DNA from: Plectrocnemia conspersa
Taxonomy: Eukaryota > Arthropoda > Insecta > Trichoptera > Polycentropodidae
Length of the DNA stretch: 64,000 nucleotides
Reading direction: 5' to 3'
NCBI GenBank assembly: GCA_009617715.1
Contig: VTFK01000160.1
Location: 124,001 to 188,000, forward strand
Shown: positions 23,580 to 38,689 of the stretch, piece after piece
Position numbering within the stretch: the stretch's first letter is position 1
Layout of the letters: every line of letters begins with the position of its first letter
Notes under the pieces: generated by a model
Told to the model about the DNA's origin: nothing
The model's input: the letters and a program-made list of their open reading frames with translations, nothing else
Database searches by the model: none
Position numbers and translations under genes: made by a program

Positions 23580-24110
23580 ACCAACGCGGGATTAATCAGC
23601 CATCGACTAAATATTTACATTGATGATCCGCCACGCGCGGCCTGCGAACACACATAGCATCCTCCTCGCACATCCGTTCTTTGTAGCCGGTTAATGGCAA
23701 CACCGACCGGCCGCGCACGTGAGGGATAATCACACGTGTAGTCGGTTACCAAGAAAACTGCCGGGCGGGAGACACGCGATTTCACACTGAGCCTCCCGGC
23801 CGCCACCTCTTCACCCCACTCGGCTACGTTACTACAAACCCTGCGCCCACCCCACGTACGTAGCAGCGCGGGGAACGGGCGTGGCGGAAAATCAATATCC
23901 ACAGCCGGCTGGGGTGGACTCGTGGGGTGGATGTAGTTGAAGCAGCGACGGGTCAAATAAGAAAGCTCAACCCGTCGCTGTTGGAAGGAAAGTTTTTCGA
24001 GCGGCGCGGTGGCGTGGAAGGAATTATGTATTTTGTGCAGAGGAAATTTTCTAGGACGGTTAGCGAGTGGAGGAACTTTCAGGTGATTCGATCGAATGGG
24101 GAGTTATAAG
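23580..24110. promoter_or_regulatory. CpG-rich island with twin E-boxes
   Basis: GC-rich stretch in an AT-rich intron with two CACGTG E-boxes (23716-23721 and 23733-23738) flanking GGGATAATC. Open frames on both strands reflect the composition. Candidate enhancer. Confidence 0.35.
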
Positions 24111-27100
24111 ATGGTTGTTCTTGAATTTAAAGTAAAAAATAACTAAGATTGTTCGCAAGGTCATGGACGCTGTATTCATGATGTATAAAATAGTCGTACT
24201 TGTAGGTAGGGACAGGTCGTCTGTCTGTCCCTATCTATCGTTATATTGGAACATGCAGCTAGCGCACCATAAACAACTCGTATGTTAGATATAGTTGAAA
24301 CAGGACGGGGCAAAATATAAAGCGCAATCTGTCGTTGGTAAAAGAAAAGTTTGTTCGAGTTAGTTAGTTGAGTTAGAAGATAAAAATACTAATACTAAAT
24401 ATAATTCTAAATTAGATAGCGCGGTTCTGATAAATAGCTACCATTTATACGATACTTTCACGCATCTTTGCGTCATTTGTATTGATGTCGTTGTCATCGA
24501 TCGCTAAAGGAAGTATTATTATTATATAGAGAGAAAATGGCATTTAATTACGCATACTTGATGACAATTAAGTATCATGGAAAAAGTTTAATATCCTTAA
24601 GTCATTGCCAAATTTTTAAAGCACATAATTATTGAATATGTTTTAATCAACCACATACGGATGATTTAATAGCAAATTAAGCAATACATATTAGAGCAAA
24701 AGTATATATCAAAATTGATATGAATCAGGTTGAATCAAATGTCATTTTTGATTGATTGCCTTATTCGCGAATGGTTTATTTCTATAATATTGTAATTTTT
24801 ATATTATCTAGTTTATACATTCAATATTTATATATATAGTTATTGGTATTGCGATATCATAAACGGTTTTGATTTAACATTGTTTATATTTAAGTACAAT
24901 TAAAAAGCTTTTTATTAAAAATAAATTGGAAACTGTATAATTTAATCCTTGAATTACATAGATTTTAGTATATCGATCTTATGAACATGAGTATTTTTAT
25001 ATCAATATTTGTTTATTTGGCATTTTTTATTTTTGTCGTTTTAATAAAACGGGTCATATTGCTTTATGATGTAACATTTAAAACTGTTATGCCTTGATGT
25101 AGCAAAATAAAAAAATAATAACAATTAATAACGATTCGAATTTCATATGCATCCTAGAGATAATCAACTTTTATCCTGTCTGGGAGATCAGAATTAGTGA
25201 TTAATATGTAATTATAATTCCGATCAATCATCACAGAATATTTTTTCCTAGATTTGATTAATATCGCTGATAATAATTAAAATAAAATATGTTTTAACCT
25301 AAGATTTACAATAAATAAATAACTGTTAAATTACACCTAACATAAGTATTATATTCGATCTTTTGTAACGATAGATAAATGTCATGATTGAATTATTGAT
25401 ATAATTTGCTTATATGTATGTAGATCAGTATGACTAAAACTCTCAACCGTTATAGAAATGACATCATATAAATCTTTGATCAGTTAATGTGTACCAAACA
25501 TAAATTTATCTCGTGCTCATCTCTGTTTGTTTTTCTTGTTATTTAGTCTTCGGGGCTATAAATAAGCATATCCAAGAGGAAACACATAGCGTGTATGGAT
25601 TGAGCATATTTTTATTTTTGCAAACGACGGCTCTGGACAGAGCTGGTTTACGATTAGGCACAAATTCGGTCCATAAGAAAAGGGGAAGACAATACATACC
25701 AATAAATCATCCGTTTGGCTCGGTTCCAGCGAACAGTTTTCAGCGTTTCTTCTTCATCTGGATCTACATATAATATTCCGGCATAGCATTTCGCCCTCTA
25801 CTCGCCGGGCTGGAAAAAATCCCTAGGGTCGACACACTCTTCGAGTTTTGGTTATTAGTTCTCGTTGTCTATCTATAAAGTAATACCTATCTATATGCAC
25901 ACACACCTCTGTGTTTTGGCACGTGATATGGGAAAAATATATTATTAGAGAAGAGGGGTATTATTTTTGGTGTATTATGTGTACGTATCCATATACCCCT
26001 GTGTCGTTTAAAATAGGTAAACAAGGGCGGTTTAGGGTTTCACAAGAATACTTAATCATCCAGCTAACGTATATTTCATTACACGATTCTGATAAATTTG
26101 TTTTTTGAAACATGAATTGATTAAACAGCGAAGTGATGGAGATGGCAATGATATTTGACGCGCAATTCCATGTCATTTTTGGGTAAGAAGTGGATAGTAA
26201 AATAATATTATTTTAATTTCAGTATTTTTTAACCACTCGTTGTTATTAAAAAAAAATCATAAATTCAATTAAGGTATTCGTTTATATTTTTTTAATTACT
26301 TTTTAATTGCAGAAATTTTATAAATTACTAATTATTCCGAATTAACACTGTGTAGCTGTGTACTTTTTTAATAGCTGGTATTGATTTTTTTATCTCTTTT
26401 AAATCAATACGAAAAACTATTAATTTATTATGGTAATATTTTTTTCATTACTTTCGGCAACAGCTATAAATAAAAATAAACTTTGTACTGATTTAAAGTT
26501 TTATATACTTGATGCTCTATTATTTTTTTAAATTAAAGTAAATAATCGTGGTAGTATTTTATTGCTTTTTTTATGCTTCATAATTTATTCGAATATTTTA
26601 ATATTTTATCGTTTACTATTTGAATAGTTCAAAATAATGTATACTTGGAAACTCTAGTGTTGAAAAAGAGAGCAGGCATGATACTTATACGACGTTGGAT
26701 TAAGTCGAAAAAATCTGTGATTGTCGAAAAAAATAGCAATACCAAAAAAATGATTATAATGATTATAGAAGCTCACTTGCTCTACATTTTTGCATGTAAA
26801 CCATAACAAAGTGATATAATTGTTTGATGTTAATTTTAGATAATTACGCGCTTCTTCATTTCTCATTCACTGCACAGTTTGGTGGATCTAAATTATTCAG
26901 AAATATAATTGAGCTACCTTTAGGGTTAGTTGGTGCTGTGGCGACCCGCTTTGATTTAGGGAATTTAAGAATTCAACTGGATAACTGGTGTCTCTTTATT
27001 CGTCCATTATCTTGTCATTTGAAGGAAATTAACGTCTCTTAACTGTATTCATCGCTTAAATCGAGAAAGGGATTTCATCGATTTTATATTATAATATTGC

Positions 27101-27439
27101 CCGTTTTAAAGCCATTGAAAAAAATACAAAAATGATACTATCCTTATTTGTAAGGCTCGTTACTAAACCTATACTATTTTGCTATGTCATTGCAAATATT
27201 TTCAATATTTAAAAAATATGTAAAGTAAACAAAATTTCATTGTAAATATTTTTAATAATTAAAATAATATGTAAAACAATTACTTATTATATTCAAACTA
27301 TATATTTTTGCCGACGATCAGAATCTGTTCTAAATTATTTGTTTAAAATCATTCATCCACTCAATGCTGACTCCCTATGTAGATATAATCATATCAATAA
27401 ACACTCTTTTTTATCGTTAATCTTACAAATCTTTTAACG

Positions 27440-27960
27440 CTGTAATAATTTTACGTAAACTTTGTTCGCGAGCGTGCGTTGGCGAACTTTGCCAATTCCA
27501 ATTTGCCATAGGAAAGTATCGGTATCGTATGTTTCGAGTTAACCGCGTCGCATACGTACAAAGTTAACCCGCGTACACGGCGTCCATGTACATACGCGTA
27601 CATATGGTGGTAACATAGTATTATATATATGGTCGTATAAGCGCATACCCATACGAAATAACTTTGGCGGTCCGCACTCGTACCCGCCGCCGGTGCTTTG
27701 GATGTTTTGTAACGACGAAAGAGGGGGCGAGAGCGACTTGCGCAGGGGTTAGAAAAAGAGGGTTGCGGGCAAGAGGCGGCCCGTGACGGGCGCGCGTTTT
27801 GCGGGGGGCGCCGTTGCCAAGAGACCGCCGAAAACTCGGTGGATTAATGCCAAAAACGAACGCCTCTCCCTCCGTAGTGTGTACGAGCATTATCTATCCA
27901 GAAATTCGTCGGAAGTTTTGGGGATCAATCATCCGGGAGTAAAACGCAAGTTTCCGGGAA
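27440..27960. promoter_or_regulatory. CpG-rich island
   Basis: GC-rich block, densest at 27660-27840, with frames open on both strands and no recognisable protein. Candidate regulatory sequence or an unrecognised promoter. Confidence 0.3.
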
Positions 27961-28764
27961 CAAGTCAGCCATTTTTAAATTCTTGGAAAATGGGTTTAAA
28001 TATATAAAAAATAAAATATGCAGCTGGTAGAAAAAGAAAAACAGAGAAAGCCCTCGGGATATTATAATTTCAATTTTTTCAATTCAACCTTTAACATTGA
28101 ACTCTATGTTTTGAGTCATGAAATATTTCGGTATTTTAAATAAATCTACATATATTATGAATGGTTTATTTCTTAAAAGTAGTGCATTAAACGCATAAAG
28201 AGATGGATAGGTTTGGTTAATGAATTTCGCCTCTTTTTTATTAAAAATAAAAACATACCTTTCTACCACATTCGTGATGAAAATTAGCTATTTTTTGCAG
28301 AGAAAAGATATATCAATGATTTTTATTTCTTTTCGTGAAACTTTCACTAGTATATTGTCTTTTCTATACATAACCTAAATCTTGTCATGTTTTGCATCTC
28401 AGCTATTTATTATACAATGTTTGAAGAAACTGAAGAATATTTTCTTCTTCAATTTCGTATATCTTTATTTATATATGTATAATAAATTATATATTTTATT
28501 TATATATGTAAAAAATGAGTGTACATATTTTTAATTTAATTTTAACCATGTTGTAAAATTATATTAAAAATACATAAGTGGTACATTATCGATTAGCTTA
28601 GTTAGCGAAAATTCCAAATAATTCAACATTTGTGTAAAATTTGAAAATCTAAGTGTTTCATACCAATGTAAATTATTAATATAACTGTAAATTATTTTTA
28701 AAACATAATATTTTTAAATTAATATTAAATTGACATCTGTGATATAAACAGACATTTTTTTTAT

Positions 28765-28885
28765 ATATATATATATTGACGTATTCTTAAATATATATAT
28801 ATATACATATAGTATGTGTATATTGATCATCTATAATTTGAATTTTCACTGTGCACTATTTTCGTTTACGTAATAATCACTAAGC
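28765..28885. repeat. Dispersed repeat, copy B
   Basis: Related to 12925-13035 (shared CGTATTCTTAAATATAT and TTGATCATCTAT blocks). Preceded and interrupted by AT microsatellites. Confidence 0.45.
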
Positions 28886-29119
28886 TGTTAATTTTTTATA
28901 TTGTATGATTCATAAGAATGTAGTATGTGTCATTAGACACCAAACCAATCAAAGTCAATTTACTGGATTACATTTCTTTATTGTTGCCCCTCTAATACTA
29001 TAAAAATTCATAGAACTGAAATAAGGCATAGTTTATAAAATTTTTATATATTTCCATTCTCTTTTCGAGGTGTCTTTTTTGCCTTTCGCTCAATTTTTTT
29101 ATTTCTTTATTTGTTCTTC

Positions 29120-30360
29120 AGTATTGCCTATCAAAAAACTGAAATATGGCTTCAAGAAGCCGAGGACAAGTCGTTCTTCAGGGCCTAATTTGGTTCCCAA
29201 TTTGCGAAGTCAATCTCACTGCTACACTACAGCGTATTTTTGATCTGATTCTCAAGAGGTCATAATTTCCTGTTTTTTGTGAATGCAAAGAGTGACACCA
29301 GTGTTGTCAGCCCCTGCTAAAATATTTGAAATAATTATCCATAGTTATGTCTTCAATCGCCTTCTACAAGTTTTGTTGGACCAACAGCATAGTTTTCGTC
29401 ACTAACCTCCTTTCTTTAACAAAAACAGTGACAAAATCTCTTGATATGGGAATACAGGTAGATGTGATATATATTTATTTTGATAATGCCTTTGACAAAG
29501 TTCGTCACATATTATTTGTTAAGAAATTGTCAGTCTTTGGTTGTTCATTTGATTAAAATCAATTATTACTGGATTATTTGAGCGATCGTAATCTCAAGGG
29601 TCCATCCTGTGCTCTCTGTTCTTCTTGCTATTTATTATTTTTTATTTATTAGTTAGATTTTTTCTCTATAATGAGAATACCTTATATTATCTATAGCTTT
29701 CATCAATCCTTGATTACCGGAAAATATCATATTATGTAATTTTCCTGATCTTGTTCAACATAAAAATATTTCTGCTATATCAGTGGAAACATTGGTTAGA
29801 GAACCTTCCACTAAAGATTTCAGAATCACTTTTGAGAGCAACTGGATGTTCTCTAAATATAAACATCTGCGAAAAACGCGTTTCACTTTCCTAATCCGCC
29901 AGTTATTCGTGTCCTAAAATATATAATACTTTAGTTCGCAGTTTTCATACAATAGGGGTGTATAATTTGGAATCTAATAATTAAATACGATTTCTTAGTT
30001 AAAAAAGTTGTTGAGATATCCTTATATAAGGATATTAGCCGTTCTTATAACAGTGCCTTTTTTTAGTAGCGTTGAGTTCTTACAGACAGTTGTATGTTGC
30101 ATAGCATTTTTTAAACTACAATCTAAATTTTTTTGAAGAATTCCAGTTTTGGGTTCCTGAACGTCTTTTGATTCTTGTTAAAACCAATACGTCCGCATTA
30201 GCCGACTCGGCTTTAGCTGTCGCTATTGCATATTGATCTATTTAATGCTAGCTACGATGAACTTATGATTTTTTATTATTATGTATGATATTGTAATATA
30301 TTTATTTTGACCATCGTGAACCTATTAGGTTACGAAGGTCGTAATTTAATTTAATTTAAA
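29120..30360 (+). mobile_element. Jockey-like LINE, 3' part of the reverse transcriptase ORF, decayed
   Basis: Plus-strand frames give SAPAKIFEIIIHSYVFNRLL (29312-29371), NLLSLTKT and GIQVDVIYIYFDNAFDKVRH (29451-29510), the order found in non-LTR reverse transcriptases. Frameshifts and stops interrupt them. The part near 30135-30240 (EFQFWVPERLLILVKTNTSALADS) matches the C-terminal end seen again at 55640-55860. The element ends about 30360 with an AATTTAATTTAA-type tail. The 5' part is missing, as in most LINE copies. Confidence 0.75.
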
Positions 30361-32489
30361 TAAATTATGTATCAACTAGGTTAGCTTTATCTTATTTTAT
30401 TCACGCACCGTGTACAAAATATGTTTATATTTAAACACTCTTTCTCAATTTTATTATCACTTATTCAAACGTTAAAAGTAATAATATAAAATTGTGATTT
30501 TAAAAGTGTCAATAAAAATGTTTTTCCACATTAAAAGAAACTAAATAATATTAAAAATGAAATAGCTAGATTTAAAAGATTAAAAATAAAAAAACAAAGC
30601 TCAATAAACATATTTCTTCATTATATTTTTAACGCGTTACCTGGTTCATATTTAGATCCTAATTAAAATATACGTGATGGCCCATTTTGGAATTACTACT
30701 TTTATAATATATGTATGAATCAAGCGTCATTGTGTGTAATGTGTGAGAGTTTTTTTAATTCGAGAGAATTTTATCGCAAATCATCGTAATTTGTTTTGTG
30801 ACTAAACCATAAATAGTATCTTACCTGTTTACACTTTTAGGGTGTAAGGAAATAATAACAAAAAGCTTAAAAAATGTCATTTGTATATTAATGTTTAATA
30901 CAGGGTTTAATTAAAGTAAGGAAATAACAATAAGCTTAAACATTCTATTATAATATGGCAGTTGGTATCATTCTAAAGCTGTATCATGGTATTTAAATTA
31001 GTTGCTCATTTTATCATAACGTTTCTCAATGCTTAACAGAGTGTATTGAATGTTTAACATGCATATTATTACTATGACTATTGAATTCATGAGAACTTAT
31101 TTCAATACGGTCATCGCGTTCGATTCCGAATCAATATGCACTTAGGATTGTATTATAGCAGCCTAGGTCTGACAGGAAGGCAATAGTCATGGAACCGGAA
31201 GGAAACGGCCTCGTACCGGATATCGGGTCAGAATGAAACTACACAATCTACCCGTTTACCCTTCCATATCTTCAGTATGTACATGCACATATATACATAC
31301 GTATGGCGTGTAGGAATTTTAACCCTATGAATGGCGCTCGTAAAATGCAAACAATGGTAGCTTTTTTATGGCTCAACAATCGGATCTAGGACCGATGAGG
31401 ACTCGGACCCTTTTATCCATTGTATTTGTTTATTATAATATACATATTTTGTGATAAAAAGGCGCGCAATATGTTGATTTTTCTCTTATTTAAAAAGCGG
31501 GGCCTTATTGGGAAAATGTAAAATGTTCACCGAAAGCCTATTTTTAAAGCCATTGTTCGAGATTTAAAAGCATACGTACATGTACGCTGCGGACAAAATA
31601 TTTTATCGCGATTTTTCAACCAAATCGCAGCTTTTGAAAGCTCGATCAAGCTTTTATCGCGTTCGTACAACGAATTTGGGAATGAGTTGTTAAAAATATT
31701 TTCTAATAATTTATAAGTACATATATAAATATATTTCGTATGTATTTAATAAAGTGTTTTATGATATTAGTTTATTACTATTATATTATATAACAAAACA
31801 GGGTGGAATAAAGTATTATGTAAGTTTATAAAAGTTTTATGAGTAATAATCATGAAGAGCTCGATTGTTATATGACTTATAACCGTATCAGTATAATTAC
31901 ATAACTTTTAGTTTTTTATATTTAAAAATAATTTAAAGGTTAATATTGCCATTGTTTTATTTATCTTTATTCTTAGTGACTGATATGTACAATGTTAATA
32001 TTAGTAATATTTATGTACACATTATTATTCCTAATGGTATCGTGTCCGGTGAATCAATTATGATAATTATTGTCTTATTAATTATTTTCAATATTGAATA
32101 ACAAATCATCCCAATAGCCCGTAACATAATCTTATACTATAAACGCCTTTCCAAAATAAATTATTTATTCCACTCCACGCAAAAACAATAGAAAAACCAT
32201 TACGTTGTAATCCGCTTCCTAGTAAGCTTACTAGATACATACATAGACAATATTATAACAAAACCGTTATCGTATCTGTTCAACCTTTGGTGTGAGAAAC
32301 AATGCCAATAATAATAACTATTTTTTTCGGCATTATAGTACGCTGGTATTTTCATTTATTTATTTTATTATAAGCTTCTCCAAATTATTGTTTATATAAT
32401 ATGTATACATATCTATATATATGAGTAGGTATTGTGACAAATCCAGACTGATTCTATTTTTAGACAATATATACAAGTTTTAACTGTAT

Positions 32490-32880
32490 CATGGAAAAAA
32501 GCTCGAACCGAAAATTCCTGTTAAATGGCCTAGATATGTATGCAATTGCGAAACGTCATTCAATATGCGCCGCATGCACTGGGTGCACGTACTTTGTAAA
32601 CAACGTGCACCGATCGGCGGTTCAACCCTTTGATTCGTGTCACACTGACCCATAAAGTGATGCAAATGGCGTGGGCGCGAGTACACGCCGTGTTTGCAAA
32701 CATAGCCGTGCAGATTCCGCCCCCCGACACCCACACCCTCAGAGTAAAACGACCCTTGCTCGTATCGTTCGGACCTCATTAACTTTTATCGGCCCTGGCG
32801 CACGCACCGATGAGTGCGCAATATCGCGGACGAAACGACAAACTCGCATAACATTGAAAAAAAGTTTTACTGTCAAGATA
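32490..32880. promoter_or_regulatory. Candidate enhancer with octamer and forkhead-type palindromes
   Basis: GC-richer island. GTGCACGT (32583-32590) and ACGTGCAC (32603-32610) form an inverted pair enclosing TGTAAACA (32595-32602), a forkhead core. A POU octamer ATGCAAAT lies at 32660-32667, and the palindrome TGTTTGCAAACA at 32691-32702. Frames here are compositional. Confidence 0.4.
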
Positions 32881-35800
32881 TAACATAATTTATATGGAGA
32901 ATTGAGTTTGATAGATCTCGCTCAAATCCAATCCAGCAATCTTTTGACATTTACAAGATTAGTGTCATCTCAAATGAATACTAAAATATAGTTTAGTTTA
33001 AATGAATTAATAATGCTATTTTTATTTTATCATTATGATGCATATGTTTTAAATATTTCACATCACTATAATTTTAATAAATTTGTTCTGAACTATATGT
33101 CAGTGCAATTATTTTCATATAAAAAAAGCTATTTTGTTTTAATTAAATAATAAATTATTTTTAACAGTTTTGAATCATATACAATTTGTGTTATTATTGT
33201 ATGATATATACATGTCTCCGAAGATCAGGTTGAAATCTGAATTTCAGACGTCGTAGCCGGACCAAGGTTGACGTGAAGGGAGAAGCGGGTGCTTTATCGG
33301 TCTTCTCAGTCTCTATCAATGGTCGGAGAAGTTTCACTTAGTAAGAATTCGAATGAACTATTTAGTGTCTCAATTTTTGGATATCAGGTGAAAGTTATTT
33401 TTGAAAGTAAATTCAGAATGAAAATTAATGATAAGGGCTGTGTATGCGCTTATATACGCTCGATCTGACTGAAAGATATTTCCTTGCTTGTCCATTCTCG
33501 ACGCCACGGCTAATTATGAAGTTTTGAGGTGTATATGAATTTATTTATTTCCGTCGTCTTTGCTTATTGCGCTTTTAACGCGTATTGCGTCTATTTTTTG
33601 CTTTCACGGTTTATGTTTTAATTTCAATCGGTGTTTTAAACCTGGTTGTTGCCACAAATTTATTTCAACCATATATTTTTCAAACGATTTTTAAAAATAT
33701 GCTCTAAGAGAAAATCTTGTATAATTGCTTTTTTCTATTTATAAATGATATAAACATAATAGTTTATTAATAATATTTAAATCATTTGAAATGATTACTT
33801 ATTCTTTATATACACAAGAATGGGTATGTAAATTGATTTCTAAGAAGTGTCTTCTCAAGAGAAAAAGTTCTGCTATTCATTATCTGCTGTTTAATAATAA
33901 TTTCATTTTTAACTTTCACATGGACTATATTTATGATGAGAAGTGATAGCTTAGCATATTATATTTTATGAGTAGAAAGTATACAAATATAATTCATAAG
34001 ATATTTGTTCTTATTGAAAATAAATCTATCTAGGACCACTTGAATATGATTCATTGTAAGCTAATATTTCTACAAAGTAGAAGGGAATCAAACATTGCCC
34101 TGTTATGATTTTCAAACTCTGGTTATTTACCCCTGAACTTGCTAATGCGTTGCGATCTCACGTACTCTTTCAATCCATCTTCAAATCGAAATCACTGTTT
34201 AATTCCTTTTAACCTCTTAAACGAATGATTCATTTAGTTTTATCATTAATCAATATTGATTTTATTGTGTGAAGATTTTTATTAAAATTTATTATATCGA
34301 ACGTATTGCAATAACATATAGTGATATAATAAACCAGAGAGTAATTTTACATATAAATCAGGTTATAATGTCTCTAGAGTAACTTCATTATTTGTACAGT
34401 ATAATTGTTTGCTCAGATATGCTGCGCATTCCCTTTTTGCCACAATTAATTAATTTAGTTTCGGATTAATCACCCGCGTCTCTAATTAATTCGAGGTTCT
34501 ATCTATGGATATGGTTTGTTCCACGTGGATGTGGCGAAGGACATTACATCAGACCGCAACGTCCTGCCGAGTTGGTTATATTCAACTTGCGGTTTTGAAT
34601 CAACCCCGTCTTATGTGTGTATCTACCTAGTTCTCGCATATTCAAAGTGCAGCGCATTTAGCAAGGTATATTTGAAAGAATTCATTACCTTAAAACAGAT
34701 ATGGTAATAATATAGATTAATCGAAATCAGATCTTTAATTTATTTTGTAAATACTAATTTTACCTTTCACATGAACTGTAGAAAGATATTATTATTTCCA
34801 ATCAGAGCTTCTGAAATGTGTCTTTTTTTGTTTATTGCGAAAGGTTTACGCTTCGTAAATAAAAGTATATCTTGGTAAATTGTTAATATAATATTTGAGA
34901 AGATGGCAATACAGAAATAACAAAAACTATTTATATATACAATATCAAGACGATATGTTTCGACAGTCTGTTTTTGTGCTATTTCAAAAAGAAATCTGTG
35001 TGGGGTATTACTATATAATAAATACACATGTAATTTCATATTTGTAGCAAATCTATTTTTTTTTAAATAAATATTTTTCTTTTAAATTTAGATTTTTTTA
35101 AAAAATATTTGGTTGAGGCTTTTTATTCTAAATGTGTTTTATAAATTTAATCAATTATTTTGTCTATATCGATTATAATAAAAGTAACTATTATATAATT
35201 TTATTGATTCTTTAGCTTAAATTTTTTTTAAATTTATGTATTTTTTAATCACCTGAATAATTAAAGTTATATATAATAATAGTTTCTATTTATTTATGTC
35301 TAGTGTCTCACTACTTAATTAGTATATGTTAATTGTGTTTATTCCCTTAAAACAAATATTTATAATTAATACATAAATGTTGCGCTTTGTCGCGGTAAAT
35401 GCAATTATTTTGGCTCATTAAATATTAAAATTCGCCTGTATTATTAAAATTGATTGCAAAAGCTCAAATTACACAGAATATGTATCACCAAATACAAATC
35501 ATTAACTTTTTTATGGGTTTTAGTTTTGCAAGCATTTAATTTGATATGTCTATGATCAAATATTGTAGATTATCCATTTTTTTATCATTAGTCTGCAATT
35601 AGTAAAAAAATATAATAATTTTGGTTTTGAATATAACGAAAAAAAATAAAACCAAAATAAATATTTCAAAAGGTGAAAAATTAAAATCACTCGGAATAAA
35701 ACATCAAAATATTTACGAAACAAAGACAAACTTGGATTCGAAGCTTAAATTTAATAAATAAATTTTGTAAGTTCATTCTAAATGGCTTGCCACAATTGTA

Positions 35801-35894
35801 ATTGTAATGTTTCATTAATTGAATGTCATTAAAAATAATTTAGAATACATCTTTTTATACTAATTTTTCAAGTATCAACAATAATAGTTCATTG

Positions 35895-36080
35895 ACATTT
35901 ATATACCAGAAAACACTAAAAAATATTTCGTGTATCAAAATGTATGATAAAATAAATATTAAATATACATATTAGCATATAATACCAAGTTGCATTTTGG
36001 TTTAGAAACTGAAGACCAAACTGAAGTTTCAGAAATTCAGCTAAATGTACTTCAATTAGCACTCATTTTTTTTAAGGTTA
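35895..36080. repeat. Dispersed repeat, copy A
   Basis: Aligns with 42165-42365 through several ordered blocks: ATACCAGAAAA.ACTA, AAATATTT.G.GTA, GCA.ATTTTG.TTTAGA, and AATTAGCACT. Diverged; family unknown. Confidence 0.5.
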
Positions 36081-36479
36081 TAAACCAAAACGTTTTAAAA
36101 AACAGTTATATTTAACTTATCGTGTGTTTAGCTTACCATAAAAGCCTCAACGTGTTAATTAGAAATAAAATACTATATTTTCGATGCTGGGCTCACAAAA
36201 TTAATCGAACATTTATATATAATTTAACTTTGATTTTAACCATTTGGTGTCTATGACCAAACATATTATATAATGAAAACAATGTGTATTTTATACGATG
36301 ACAATTTAATTTTCCAAGAAAAAATTAACTTTAAACTTTCTAAATTCATCACAAAAAATATAAAAATAATATGCCAACATTCTATAAGTATAATTAAAGC
36401 ACAGATATAATTAAGGGAACAGATTCTGTAATTAGTAAAAAAATGTTTCTAATTATGTTGAATATTTAAGTCTCATTTT

Positions 36480-36940
36480 TTAGTCCAAATCTCCGGAGCA
36501 CGCCCTTCATTTTTTCCTCTCCGCGTAAACGAGCTTTTAATTATTCAATAATTATGCATGTATATCTTTCGTAGGAAGAAACGATTACCCTAATTGTCCT
36601 TATTAGTTAGACCGCTTTAGTAAATAACAAGTGTGTTTAGTTATGCGAATACTGAAACAATGCATAGCTAAAACGACGTCGCGTGTTTCTGCGACGATTG
36701 CCACACAGGGCCGACTCTCGGAATTATGTAATTTACTTTATTATCATACTTTTTATGCGCTAATGCGCCCGTGCGGGGCTAGAAAAGAGGAGAGACCTTT
36801 TCAGTCGTAAAATCAATTGGAATTTATGCATTCGGGTTCCATGCTCGCGCGAATAGGGTCAAAGGTTCGGCATTAAGGGCTCGCGTGCTTGTGCCACTTG
36901 AACCGCCCTAATTGATCTACATGCTTATTAAAAACGCTTT
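36480..36940. promoter_or_regulatory. GC-richer island in CadN intron 2
   Basis: Non-repetitive stretch with the palindrome CGACGTCG (36674-36681) and repeated ATGCGC motifs near 36754-36766. Candidate conserved non-coding sequence. A similar island follows at 37200-37440. Confidence 0.3.
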
Positions 36941-38689
36941 TACGTAAATATGCATTATGAATATAGAGTAAAATTAACAGTTTTAAATGTCATATTAAAA
37001 GTCATTTCTAGATTTATTAATTTAGTCTGAGACTACTCGATGCTTTCTATTTTATAAATTGTCTAAGATGTCCGAAGAACAAGCCTATCCATTAAAAAAA
37101 AAATAAAGTTGATTAAAGAAATACTTTGCCAGCTTATTTTTATTATGCACTCTACTATGACGATACTAGTTTGCAGTTTCGCTTTAATTTCACTTATTGG
37201 CCGTTTTAATGTATTTGTGTTTGTCACACATGGTGCGCAGGGATCGAAGGAACTACGTGCGGGTTATCCGTAATAAATAAAATTTCATCCTTGTACGAGA
37301 CGTAAAACCGTAAATGGCAGGTTTATCGCGGTCGTAACGTTTTATGACAATCTGGTGTCATTTAAATTATTATGAAGCGGGCTTCGATCCCACTAAATGT
37401 GTATCATCGTCGGTCAAAGTGTTTTAATATGATTGGGATGAGGTTCTATTCAGGTCATAATGGAACGACAGTAATAATAATTTACCTGACACAGAAGTTA
37501 TTAAGTATATGTAGTTAGTATATCAGTTAAAGTAGCTTAAATAATATTATTCAAATAGGCGATTCATAGATAATATACGTAGATTAAATCAATACAATTA
37601 ATATAGTACTATCAATTCTTATTTCATTTTAAAATATGTATAATATATTTACAATACAAATTATCATTTATTTTTATTTATAAGGAAAATCTGTGATTCT
37701 CGTTTGCTTTTGAGAATCTCTCAATAATTTTCGAATATCAGTATGAATTTTTCTAAGACCTGTCTTGTGACTAATGTAATTGTTAGTATCTTATTCACCT
37801 GTATTCTTCCTTTATGTTTGAGTGACAATCGAAACGATTTCTGTATCATTCAATTCGATTTGAATCGCAATCAAACCACTTCTCGTTGTTTTACCGAGCG
37901 ACATTTTCAAAGCATTTTAATTTTCCATTAATCTGCATTTTTCTGATATGTATGTTAATTGCTTCAGTCTCTTTGGAATCCTATACATATATTTCAACGT
38001 TAGGGAGATTTTTTCTCCATGATATACAAGTGTTATTGGTACTTTTGTCCAAGATTGTACTATTAAATGTCGTTATTTTTTCCCAGAAATTGATCAATCC
38101 ATAATTTTCCTCAGCAAGAGTTTTGAGAAGACCAGTTTTTATGTGTTGAATTAAACGGATGAGAAGAAGCATTATCTAAACAATATTTGTACTTTTTTAA
38201 GATCTGTATCGGTCCATGCTTCTTTTGATTATTATAATAGTAAAAGGAAGATTTTTTATTATTGTCCGCTTACATTATTATACCATTTACAAAACGAATT
38301 TATTTCAAGCACAGATAATCGAAAGAACACTGTATTTAATAAACATGATTGTCAAGCTTGTCGTGCTAATTGGGGTCAGCCATATTTAATGGTGACAAAC
38401 TAAGAGATTAATCAATTGTTGATTTCAGTATTTAGATTTACGTAGCTATTATTTATTTCGTTAGGTCAGAACTGAATTAATGAACAAATACAGAGTCATT
38501 ACATTTTTTTTTAATTTGAATAAGATTTAATAAGTTGGCTCAGTTTAAAAATATATTAATTATGCATATTTTAAATTTTATTATGTCAAATCTTTTACAT
38601 TAATCAAATATATATGTATGTATAAATAAAGATTACTTCCAGTGGATCTAAATATACTTTTACTGATCATCTCGGTCCACTTTTATATA

